From the NCBI GenBank assembly GCA_965240325.2, contig OZ251226.1, forward strand, positions 2,666,001 through 2,730,000: a stretch of DNA of 64,000 bases. The letters run 5' to 3'. Source of the stretch: Rebecca billardiae RCC1528. Its lineage: Eukaryota; Haptophyta. A program made the translations under genes and the position numbers. Shown here piece after piece: positions 20,170 to 29,547 of the stretch (position 1 is the first letter of the stretch; the number at the start of each line of letters is the position of its first letter). Below the pieces are notes generated by a model. It was not told where the DNA came from and did no database searches. It was given only the letters and a program-made list of their open reading frames with translations.

Positions 20170-22517
20170 TCAATACGTCGTCTTATCCGACGTCGCATGC
20201 TCAGCGCTAGCTGCCGCCCCCTTCTTTGGCCGCACCGTGTTGGGCTGTCCAGTCACGCTCAAGACGCGCTCCCACGTGCGGCCGTTGGCATCGAGCATGC
20301 GCGGCGAGTTATGCACGAGGGCGCGGATCGGGATGTAGACCAATCGGTTATTCGCCATCCCCACCGAGAAGGCGGTGTACCCAGCCTGCCGCCGGCCGCG
20401 TGCACGGTCGAGGGCGATGCTCACGTGAGCGACGGGCGGGCGGGCGCGGGCAATCGCAGGCGCCGAGGTGCGTGAGGGTGGGGTGCAGGGCAAGCGGGGG
20501 GCGTGGCGCACCATCGCGCCGTGCACAGCGTTCTGCGCAAGCAGCAGGCAATAGATGGCGTCGTTCGAGTTCGCCGCGACCGAGCGGATCATGTACGACG
20601 GGTCGATGTACTTGACCGTCACCTGCTTGTCGCGCGCCTTCATGTACCTTGCCAGCTCGTCCTTGAGCCACACGCCCAGCTCGGGCAGCTTGCGGTTGCC
20701 GCCCGCGTCGACGGTGGCCGACTGGCCGAGGATCTCCTCGCCCGCGCCCTCGGCGACGACGATCACAGCGAAGCCCTTACGCTCGAGCGCGCGCTCGACG
20801 TGCGGGAAGCAGCCATTCGGGCCCTCCGTCACAACCTCCACCTCGGGGATGAGGCAGAGGTCGACCTCGGTCGAGCAGAGGGTCGCGTGCACGGCGATGT
20901 AGCCCGAGTGCCTCCCCATCAGCTTCACGATGCCCACGCCGTTGGGCACGTTGCACTTGGCCTCGACGTGCGCCGAGCGGATGGCCTTCTGCGCCTCCTC
21001 CACGGCCGTGTTGAAGCCAAAGGAGCGATCGAGCAGGTCGATGTCGTTATCGATCGTCTTGGGCACGCCGCACACCTGCGAGCCGCGAGCCGCGAGCGGC
21101 GCGGCGCGGGCGTGCCGCGCGGACGGTTGGCCGTGGCGCGGGGTCATCTGGTGGCGCACCCCGCATGCGGAGGCGTGCGCAGTGCGCGGCGGGCCCGCGC
21201 ACGCACCGCGATGTTGAGCTTGCGCGCGCGGGCCTCGTCGGCGATCTTCGTCGCCGCGCGGTGTGTGCCGTCGCCCCCCACAACGTACAGCTGGTTCACC
21301 TCGTGCCTCTGCAGCCAGCCGAGGGTGCGGTCGACGTCGAACGAGCCACGGCCGGAGCCGAGCCGCGTGCCGCCCTTCTTGTGGATGCCCTGGACCACGT
21401 CGATCGTCACGTCGATGGGCTCGAAGCCGGGCGCGTCTGAGAAGCCCTGGTACCCACCGCGCACGCCGAGCACCCGCCGCGCGCCGTACGAGTCGAGCAG
21501 CGTGCGCGTGATCCCCTGGATGATGTTGTTCAGCCCGGGGCACAGCCCACCGCACGTGACGATGGCCGCGCGCACGGACGAGGGCTCAAAGTGCAGCAGC
21601 GGCCGCGGGCCGGCGCGCAGGTACGCGGTGGTGATGGGCTGGGCGTCGGGCTTGCGCACGATGTCGTGCAGGATCACGTCCTCCCGCCCGAGCAGCTTGT
21701 TGTACTCCTGCTGCTCCGCCTCGACGTGCCCCATGCCCATCTTGTTGGTCGTGCCCACCGAGGGCGCGTACTCGCTCAGGCTGGGCACCGGCAGCAGCCA
21801 CACCGCCTCGATGCTCACCGACTTGAGCTCGGCGAGCTCGACGCCGAAGCCCTTTGGGTGCCGCTTGGCGAAGCCCTCCTCGAGCGCCTTGAGCGAGCCC
21901 ACCCGGTCCCGCCCGCTGCGCCAGCGCCTGGCGACCGCATCCATGTCCGCGCCGACGGGCATCGAGTGGCGCCGGCCTCCGCTCTTGGCCGCCTGCAGGC
22001 CGTGCCCGTCGCCGCTCGGCACGCCGTCGCTGCCACGCCGGCGCCTGGGCGAGCCCGCATCGTGCACTAGCTCCTTCCCGTCCGCAGACGTGTGGGCCTC
22101 CGTCACACCCTGCGCCGCACCCGGCTCCTCGATCGTCTCGAGCTGGCCGTGCTCGTCCGCACCCGTTGTCGTGGCCGCCGCAGCTACGTCCTCTTGCATC
22201 TGGCTGATCTCCGACTCGAGCTGAGCCACGCGCAGGTTCGCGTCCGCGGTCTCCGCGCGGGCAGCCGAGAGGCCAGTATTGGTCTCTCGCCTCGCCGCAT
22301 CCAGTGCCTCCTCAGCTAGCTTGAGCGCCGCTGTCAGCTGCTGCACACGCTCGCGCTCAACCTCGAGCTCCTTGCGCGTGCGCTCGACTGCCTCCTCCTG
22401 CTGCCGCGCCTTGGCGTGGGCCGAAGGTTCTTGCTCCCGCTCCGTGCCACCGTTGGCGTCAGCCGTCAACACTGGGTGAGGCGCTGTCTTGCGCTCGCGT
22501 GAGGCGCCGCTTCCCAT
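20170..22517 (-). CDS. PFK: ATP-dependent 6-phosphofructokinase, plant-type, with N-myristoylation site and coiled-coil extension
   Basis: Exons 21207-22517, 20512-21075 and 20170-20385 (minus) give 696 aa. I chose the ATG at 22517, giving MGSGASRERK, a likely N-myristoylation site; residues ~35-110 form a heptad-like coiled coil. The PFK core shows GGLCPGLNN, GSGRGSFD, GGDGTHRAA, VPKTIDNDIDL, LMGRHSGYIA, GAGEEILGQ and AVHGAMAGYTAF. Gly in GGDGT argues for ATP rather than pyrophosphate as phosphate donor, and Lys in PKTIDND is typical of plant-type enzymes. It phosphorylates fructose 6-phosphate in glycolysis. The ~200-residue leader is longer than in usual family members and suggests membrane tethering or regulation. 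Both splice junctions fall inside conserved blocks and restore them exactly. Confidence 0.9.
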
Positions 22518-22866
22518 TCTCGGTGATGGTGGTCTGCGCAGATGAGTGATGGACGGCGCTTTCCAGGTCGTTCGGGCCGAACGAACGCGAATAGGCCAAA
22601 TGTGGTTGATGTGGCGTCGTAAATATATGCGGACGGACGCCGGCATCATGCCGCCAGCCAATCAGCAGACGAGAGCCACTGGCTCATCAGCTTCCACCGT
22701 TCTCGTTGGAATCCGACGAATATCTAACCGAGAGCCGGACAATCATCGCCGGACGTGAGTATGGTTTTTGGCGCGCTTCCGCGGCTGACAAGGGCGCTGA
22801 GCGCGCCAAAACGCCGAGCAGGCCGGCGACGACGCGCGAACAGGCGGACGAGTGGGCGTGGCGGAC
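22518..22866. promoter_or_regulatory. Divergent intergenic region (PFK / MYND-NTase-RING)
   Basis: 349 bp between opposite start codons, with no recognisable core promoter element. The ORF of the plus gene can be read upstream from a GTG at 22852, but the first ATG is 22867. Confidence 0.35.
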
Positions 22867-24831
22867 ATGTCGGCTGGCGCGCCCGCTTGCCATGCCCCAG
22901 GGTGCACGCAGACCGCGACATTCGTGTGCGGGCGGTGCAAACACGCGCGATACTGCTCCTCGCAGTGCCAGCGCTCGTCATGGCCCTCCCACAAGGCGGA
23001 GTGTGTCACGGCGCGCGCGCGCACATCCGCGGCAGAGCAATCCGCACTGCCCCGCGGCTACCCACAGGAGCCCCTCCTCGAAGTGCACGCGCAGGCCTTT
23101 CCCTTGGAGGCTTGCTCTCCTGACAAGAAGGTGCCTCGGCTCTTCGCGGACATCGACATGCCGCGCATCCTGAGTAACCGGAGTGCGGGCAGTGTGGTCG
23201 ACGCCGCTCTGTTCAAGACGCAGTTCGACGCGTTTACCGCATCGCTCTTCGCGGGCTGGGATGCCGAGATGTGGGCGAACGTGCTCGTCGCGGGCGGAGC
23301 GGTGCTCGCGAGCCTACTGCCCGTGCCAGATGCCTTCGCCTCGCTGCGCCCGTCGCGGGCCCACGCGCTGTACGACCTGTCTGGCTTCCAGCGCATGCGC
23401 GTCGCGCGCGACGCGGCCGACGAGGCGATGCTCGGCACGCGCGGCGGGCGCGACGAGTTCCTCCGTGGCACGCGATGGCCCGAGTCGGATGTGGACATTT
23501 TCGTCTACGGCGTTGACGAGGCCGCGGCGCAGCGCAAGCTGCACGCCATCTGCCGCAGCCTGCGGCGAGTGGTGAAGAGCCGGCTCGGCGTTGCATGTGA
23601 CGTCAGCTTTGTGCGCACGGAAAACACCATCACGATGGCGCGGTGCACGCCGTTTCGCGCGGTGCAGGTGATCACGCGCATCTACCAGTCGGCGGAGCAC
23701 GTGCTCAACGGCTTCGACATCGACTGCTGCTGCTTCGGCTTCGACGGCGTGAAGGTGCTCGCGACGCCGCGCGCGGTCTGCGCCGTCGCCACGCGCACCA
23801 ACACGATCAATCTCTCCATCCGCGGCGCGGCGTACGAGTACAGGCTGCTCAAGTACGCGGAGCGCGGCTTCGGCGTGGGCGTGCCCGGGCTGGAGGCGGA
23901 GAGGCTCGATCGCGAGCACCTGGCCATCGAGATGCACGCCGACAAGTACTGCGTGCGCCCCGACAACGAGAGCTCGCGCAAGTGGCAGGAGGCGGAGGGG
24001 CTGGAGCGCCTGCTGCTCGCGGACCGCTGGGCGCGCGCGGCGGGCGGCGTGCTGCTGCGCAGCGACTTCCCCAATCGAGAGCGCCGCTTCCGCGAGACGA
24101 ACGTGGAGGCGGATGCGATGCACTTCCGGCTGCTGCCGAACGGCGTGGGCGACTTCTACAGCTTGGCAAGCGCCAAGACGGCGGCGAAGCACGGCTGGCC
24201 CGCGTTCACGAACGTGGACTGGCTTGCCGCGCCGGGCGACACGCGCGGCGCAAACAAGCCGTTCTGGCTGCACGTGAAATGGGCGGTGGGCAACATCGAG
24301 CGGCAGCCGCAGACACTCGAAGAGTGGACGCGCCGCGCGTACCGGGGCTTCGGGCACAAGCGCGACACGGTGACCGATTGGAAGCAGTGGGCGAAGGAGC
24401 GAGAGGCCCGAGAGCGCGCCGAGAAGGAGCAGGCGGAGGCAAAGCGGCAGCGCGAGCTCGACGAAGCGCGGCGCGAGGCGGCGGCCGCGGCCGAGCTCGA
24501 GCGCGATCGTGCAGCCGCGGAGGCATGCGCGGCGAAGGAAGCCGCGGGTCAGCGCGCCGCCGAGCTCGCGCGCGTGGAGGCAGCGCGACGCCGAGAGCTG
24601 GTACGCAAGCAGCAGGTCGAGGCCGAGGTGGCGGCGCTCTCAGCCGCCAATCGCGAGCTCGCCGATGCGGCCGACGGCACGCTCTGCATCGTGTGCCTCG
24701 AGGCGCCCAAGCAGATCCTGCTCGAGCCGTGCCACCACATGGCGCTGTGCGGCGAGTGCGCGGCGCAAGTTGACACCTGCCCCGTCTGCCGCGCGCCAAA
24801 GACTGGTGCGCAGCGCGTGTTCACGTGCTGA
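22867..24831 (+). CDS. MYND finger / nucleotidyltransferase-like / RING protein
   Basis: Single exon, 654 aa from the ATG at 22867. Residues 8-46 are a MYND zinc finger (CGRCKHARYCSSQC then HKAEC). Residues ~135-300 look like a Pol-beta-type nucleotidyltransferase: AGGAVLASLL (GG at 143-144), then SDVDIFVYG (Asp 208 and 210) and FDIDC (Asp 284 or 286) as the possible third metal ligand. Residues ~490-600 are a charged Ala/Glu/Arg coiled coil. The C-terminus (~610-654) is a C3HC4-type RING (CIVCLEAP, CHHMALCGEC, CPVCRAP) like that of IAP/MULAN-type E3 ligases. Substrate and NTase activity are unknown, and the NTase call rests on motifs only. The domain combination is one I do not know as a named family. 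Confidence 0.8.
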   Translation: MSAGAPACHAPGCTQTATFVCGRCKHARYCSSQCQRSSWPSHKAECVTARARTSAAEQSALPRGYPQEPLLEVHAQAFPLEACSPDKKVPRLFADIDMPRILSNRSAGSVVDAALFKTQFDAFTASLFAGWDAEMWANVLVAGGAVLASLLPVPDAFASLRPSRAHALYDLSGFQRMRVARDAADEAMLGTRGGRDEFLRGTRWPESDVDIFVYGVDEAAAQRKLHAICRSLRRVVKSRLGVACDVSFVRTENTITMARCTPFRAVQVITRIYQSAEHVLNGFDIDCCCFGFDGVKVLATPRAVCAVATRTNTINLSIRGAAYEYRLLKYAERGFGVGVPGLEAERLDREHLAIEMHADKYCVRPDNESSRKWQEAEGLERLLLADRWARAAGGVLLRSDFPNRERRFRETNVEADAMHFRLLPNGVGDFYSLASAKTAAKHGWPAFTNVDWLAAPGDTRGANKPFWLHVKWAVGNIERQPQTLEEWTRRAYRGFGHKRDTVTDWKQWAKEREARERAEKEQAEAKRQRELDEARREAAAAAELERDRAAAEACAAKEAAGQRAAELARVEAARRRELVRKQQVEAEVAALSAANRELADAADGTLCIVCLEAPKQILLEPCHHMALCGECAAQVDTCPVCRAPKTGAQRVFTC

Positions 24832-25248
24832 CCTGCGGCTCGCTCCCGGACTCGTGGCGGCGGCATACCCGGCCGCGCACCGCGCATTCACGTGCTGGCG
24901 TGCAGCTCGCAAGCCTTCCTATGCACCCTCCCAGCGAGGCACCTTAGAGCCAAGGGTTAGAGCCGCACACAAGACACGACCGCGCCATCATTTTCACCCG
25001 ACGACGAATTCTCAAGTATCTGAGAAAAGTTACCGTGTAAAAGGCAGCTGTTGATATGAAATCGCGATTCCTCGAATATCATCATCGTCGTCCCTCAATG
25101 AATTGCAGAAGGCACCAACTCCCTCTGGAAGCTTCGCCCATCGAGACGTACGGCCCGGTTGCAATCGAGGCTGCGTGAAGATTTGTCCGTCCTGCCGCTG
25201 CGCGTGAGGGCGTGGGGCACTGGCACAGCCGCCTGCTGGCGGCACTAG
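24832..25248. other. Intergenic region between tandem plus-strand genes, with a short degenerate duplication
   Basis: 417 bp. Bases 24812-24843, covering the end of the RING gene and its stop, recur imperfectly at 24879-24910 (shared TTCACGTGCTG and CTCGC). No gene seen. The remainder must hold the RING gene 3' end and the SelO promoter. Confidence 0.5.
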
Positions 25249-27231
25249 ATGGGCGTCGGCGCGGCGCTGTCCTCGCGCAGCTGGCGGCTCCTGCCCGCGC
25301 TGATGGTGTCGTCGTCGAACGCCATCAGCATGCTCGGCACCTCGCCGAGCAAGCCACGGTTCGACAACGACGCGCTGCGCACGCTGCGAGTGCACGCCGA
25401 CTTCCACGGCCCGCCGCGCCAAATTACGGGCGCGCACTTCATTCGGACTCGGCCGCACGCCCTCAAGGCGCCCGCGGTGGTTGCCACGAGTGATGCGGCG
25501 CTACGCCTGGTGGGCCTCGACGGCTGCAGCGAGGAGGAGCTCGCCGCGTTCCTCTCGGGCAACGAGCTGCTGCCCGGCTCCGACCCGGCGGCGCACTGCT
25601 ACTGCGGCCACCAGTTCGGCAGCTTCGCGGGGCAGCTCGGCGACGGCGCTGCCATGTACCTGGGCGAGGTGATCAACGACCAGACCGGCGAGCGCTGGGA
25701 GCTGCAGCTCAAGGGGGCGGGGCCCACGCCCTTCTCACGCTTCTCCGATGGGCGTAAGGTGCTGCGCTCATCGATCCGCGAGTTCCTCGCCTCCGAGGCG
25801 ATGCACCACCTCGGCATCCCAACGACGCGGGCGGGGTCGTGCGTCACGTCGGGCACGACCGTTGAGCGCGACGTCCTGTACACGGGCAACGCGCAAGCCG
25901 AGCGCTGCACCGTCGTCTCGCGCATCGCGCGCACGTTTGTGCGGTTTGGCTCGTTCGAGATCTGCCGCCCGGCCGACGCGCAGACGGGCCGCGCGGGCCC
26001 GAGCGCCGAGCGCGAGGCGGGCGGGGCTGCGGCTGGGCCGCCGCGCGAATGCCTGCCGCTGGTCAAGGACCTCGTCGACTACGTCGTCACCTCGTGGGTC
26101 CCGGCCGCCGCGAGCGCGGGCCCCAGCGGCAGCAGCGAGCGCGCGCGCGCGCTGCTCGAGCACGCCATCCAGGCCTCGGCGCAGCTGGCGGCGCGCTGGC
26201 AGGGCGTGGGCTTCACGCACGGCGTGCTGAACACGGACAACATGTCCATCCTCGGCGACACGATCGACTACGGCCCCTACGGCTTCATGGAGCACTTCTC
26301 CTGGTCGTTCACCCCGAACCGCTCGGACAACGGCGGGCGGTACTCGTACCGCGAGCAGCCGGGCGCGGTCGAGTGGAACGTGGCCAAGCTCGCAGAGACG
26401 CTGCACCTCGCGGGCGCGCTCGACGAGGCGGACGTCGCGTCGAGCCGCGAGCGCTTCCGCCGCGCGTACGACGCCGCGTGGCTCGCGACGTTCCGCGCCA
26501 AGCTCGGCATCACGCCCGTGGCCGCTGCCACCGCCGACGACGCGCGCCCGGACGCGCTGGCCGCGGAGGACACCGCTCTGATCCAGGACCTGCTGGCGAC
26601 GATGGAGCACACGGGCGCCGACTTCACCGCGACGTTCTTGGCGCTCGGGCTGGTCCCCGCCGAGCCCGACGCCGAGTGCGGCCGGGCGCTCGACATGCTG
26701 TGCAAGGCGAGCGTCTCCCTCGCCAACGCGCGCAAGGTCGCCCGCCCCTCGCTCCCGGAGCCGGCCATCCGCCAGCTCGCCGTGCTGCGCGAGACCGACC
26801 CGCAGCGCCTCGCCATGTTCGGCGTCCCGCCCGAGATGGTGGACCAGCAGCTGGCGCTGCTCGATCGGCAGGAGCAGCTCGAGGCGCTGGGGAGCGAGGC
26901 GACGAAGGGCAAGCGCGACCGCGGGCTGTGGTCACGCTGGCTCTCGCGGTACACCGTGCGCCTTGCCGCGCAGGCGGCGGAGCGCGCAGGCGGCGCCGAG
27001 CGCGCGCTCGAGATGCAGCGCGCCAACCCGACCTTTGTGCTGCGCGAGCACCTGCTGCAGGCCGCCATCGCGCGCGCCGAGGCGGGAGACTTTGGCGGTG
27101 TGCGCGAGCTGCTCGCGCGCTGCGCCTCGCCATACGCCGACGCCGAGCTCACCCCCGAGCGCCTCCACGCCGTGCTCGCCGAGCTGCCCGCCAAGGAGGC
27201 GTTCGACATTGTGCTCACCTGATCCTCGTAA
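25249..27231 (+). CDS. SELENOO: Selenoprotein O (SelO/YdiU protein AMPylase), UGA decoded as selenocysteine
   Basis: Single exon, 660 aa if UGA at 27220-27222 is read as Sec. The chain ends VLT-Sec-Ser-Ser, then TAA at 27229. SelO family motifs are clear: HCYCGHQFGSFAGQLGDGAA, LKGAGPTPFSR, GRKVLRSSIREFL, FTHGVLNTDNMSI and DYGPYGFM. SelO is a mitochondrial pseudokinase-fold enzyme that transfers AMP from ATP to Ser/Thr/Tyr of proteins. Animal SelO has Sec as the third-last residue, exactly as here. A SECIS element lies 116 nt downstream (27336-27386). The N-terminus (SSRSWRLLPALMVSSSNAIS) fits a mitochondrial presequence. Conventional gene calling would stop at 27222 and lose three residues. 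Confidence 0.93.
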
Positions 27232-27335
27232 GCGGCGGCGCCCACTCAGGCGCCGCTAGCCGACGACGTGCCATTTCCAGACAGCGCTGGGCCTGGGTCA
27301 AGGCGACCTCGCGCACCAAACACGATCGAGCAGCA

Positions 27336-27386
27336 ATGACGGGCGCGCCCACCATCCTGTCTCACGCAGGAGGGCGCGACCCTGAC
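27336..27386 (+). promoter_or_regulatory. SECIS element (form II, CC-type) in SelO 3' UTR
   Basis: Core ATGA at 27336-27339 and opposing TGAC at 27383-27386 provide the tandem G-A pairs. Helix II pairs GGGCGCGCCC (27341-27350) with GGGCGCG-A-CCC (27372-27382), 10 bp with one bulged A. The unpaired apical ACCA (27351-27354) carries CC where most SECIS have AA, 12 nt after ATGA. A mini-stem TCCTG/CAGGA (27355-27359 / 27367-27371) and 7-nt loop complete form II. A CC variant is known for SelO and SelM SECIS elements in animals. Helix I below the core is imperfect. Confidence 0.85.
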
Positions 27387-28266
27387 GACACCCCGAGCCG
27401 CGCGGCACACGCGGCTCGGTGGCTCGATTGCAGCGTGACGGTTCCGACTCCGGTTCCCTGGGGCCAGGGGCTGCCGGCCTGGGGGTGGCCTGCGGGCTGC
27501 TTCCTGTGGTGCCGAGAGCCCCCAGCCGATGAAACATGATCGGTCACGGCCTGTCCTGTCGTAGCATTGTGATGTACGACATCTAACTATATATACCAAT
27601 TCTATGTAATTTAAAGACACAGTCAATAGTCATCACACACGGGCAGTCACTCCACACTGTCCGAGTCCGTCGCTGCCGTCGCAGACGGCAGAATTAAGCT
27701 GGCTAAATTATTGACTGCTGCTGATTTTATACTGCTTATATATATTATAATATAATAATATAAATACTTAAATTGGCAATACATAGCAATATAATGATTA
27801 TTCTTTGATGCGCTCGGCGCGGCTCTGCTGAACGCAGTAGTTAACAGTTACTCGCTCATCGCTCAACTCTGTTTACTGGATAGTTAAAGTCAGTCTCAGT
27901 AGTCAGTCTGACCGTACTGCGTCTGACGGGGCACCGGGGCCCGGGAGGCCGGACCGCAAGGCTGCCGCCAGCAGCTTGGCTGAGTGTCTGTCCCGCACAC
28001 GGGCGCACCGCCTGGCGAAGCGGAGTGCGCGGCCATGCGCCCCCACCCACCACCCGCCCTGAGCCGCCCAAAAGCCGCATTCGGCCATCCTATTCAGACA
28101 CTGTGGAGCTCACTCGAGCTGCAAGCTGCACGAGCGCGCAAGCGCGCGGCACGCCCGCGCAGCAGACCTGACGCTCGCGCTGCGATGAGCGGTGCACTCG
28201 CCCCTGCCCTGCGCGGCGGCGACCGGCGCGCGGGTGCGTGCGGCGCCGGCACGCGTGTGCGCGCGC
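27387..28266. other. Convergent intergenic region (SelO / SUCLG1)
   Basis: No gene seen. 27560-27860 is the most AT-rich stretch here, with TATATATTATAATATAATAA-like sequence near 27740-27770. 27900-28266 is GC-rich 3' flank of SUCLG1. Confidence 0.55.
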
Positions 28267-29262
28267 TCAGGCGTCGAGCGAGCCGTAGAAGTCGGAGTAC
28301 GCCTGCACCATCGTCTCACCAATCTTGGCAGGCGACGGCGTGACGTAGATCCCGACCGACTCCATCTTTTTGATCTTATCCTGCGCGCCGCCCGATTTCC
28401 CCGAGACGATCGCGCCGGCGTGGCCCATGCGCCGCCCGGGGGGCGCCGTCAGGCCGGCGATGAAGCCGACGACCGGCTTCTTGGTGGCCTGCGCCGCGAT
28501 GAAGTCGCACGCCTCCTCCTCGGCCGTGCCGCCAATCTCACCGATCATGATGATCCCCTTCGTTTCAGGGTCGGAGTAGAAGTAGTCGAGGCAGTCGATG
28601 AAGTTGGTCCCGTTGAACGGGTCGCCGCCGATCCCGATGCACATCGTCTGCCCCAGCCCCGTGCTCGTCGTCTGCCCGACCGCCTCGTACGTGAGCGTGC
28701 CCGAGCGCGAGACGACGCCAATCTTGCCCGGCAAGTGGATGTAGCCCGGCATGATGCCGATTTTGCACTCCCCCGGCTTGATGATCCCGGGGCAGTTCGG
28801 CCCGATCAGCCGAGTCGCGCTCTGCTGCATCAGCGCGCTCTTCACCTTGATCATGTCGTGCTGCGGGATGCCCTCCGTGATGCACACGACGATCGGGACC
28901 TCCGCCTCGATCGCCTCGAGGCACGCGGCGGCCGCGCCCGGAGGCGGCACGTAGATGACGGAGGCGTCGGCGCCCGTGGCCTTCTTGGCCTCGGCGACGG
29001 ACGCGAACACGGGCAGGCCGAGGTGCTCCGTTCCCGCCTTCTTCGGAGACACGCCGCCCACCATTTTTGTGCCGTAGGCGATCGCCTGCTCGCTGTGGAA
29101 GGTGCCCTGGCGGCCGGTGAAGCCCTGGCATATAACCTTCGTGTCCTTGTTCACGGCGGGAAATGGCGGCTTCGCCGCGTACCCCGCGTGCTTCCCGGGC
29201 CACGCGCCCGAGGAGAACGCCCGCCGCAGCGTGGCGAGGCCGCGAAGTCGTGCTGACGCCAT
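28267..29262 (-). CDS. SUCLG1: Succinyl-CoA ligase alpha subunit, mitochondrial
   Basis: Single exon, 331 aa from the ATG at 29262. [19 protein letters not shown] is a typical mitochondrial presequence; the ORF extends further upstream without homology. Core motifs: [60 protein letters not shown] and [10 protein letters not shown], whose His is the phosphorylated catalytic residue. The alpha subunit binds CoA and makes succinate plus ATP/GTP in the TCA cycle. It is very conserved and complete. It is divergent to IFT88, with 285 bp between starts. Confidence 0.96.
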   Translation of the reverse strand: MASARLRGLATLRRAFSSGAWPGKHAGYAAKPPFPAVNKDTKVICQGFTGRQGTFHSEQAIAYGTKMVGGVSPKKAGTEHLGLPVFASVAEAKKATGADASVIYVPPPGAAAACLEAIEAEVPIVVCITEGIPQHDMIKVKSALMQQSATRLIGPNCPGIIKPGECKIGIMPGYIHLPGKIGVVSRSGTLTYEAVGQTTSTGLGQTMCIGIGGDPFNGTNFIDCLDYFYSDPETKGIIMIGEIGGTAEEEACDFIAAQATKKPVVGFIAGLTAPPGRRMGHAGAIVSGKSGGAQDKIKKMESVGIYVTPSPAKIGETMVQAYSDFYGSLDA

Positions 29263-29547
29263 GGCGAGGCCGACCGTCACCGCCCTACCGACGTCGGGCG
29301 GTCGAGCGCGGTCCCAGGACAGCAGGCAAATAAAAAGCCAAAAAAGCGATATCATCGCGAAAAAAGACGGTCCAGCTGCGCCCTCGTGCCTGTGTCTTTA
29401 AATCATAGAATTGGTCCGGATTCAAACATCCAGACTACCGCCACCCTGCCGTGCCGGACTTTCGCAAGAGACGTTAAGGGGCTGGCGGTCGAGCCTGAGC
29501 AACCCGCTTGACCGGCGTGCGCGCAGGCGGCGCGTTCGCGGGCGGGC

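Noticed and set aside
20170-22517. Pyrophosphate-dependent phosphofructokinase
   Set aside because: The motif is GGDGT with Gly, whereas pyrophosphate-type enzymes have Asp at that position. ATP is the better supported donor.
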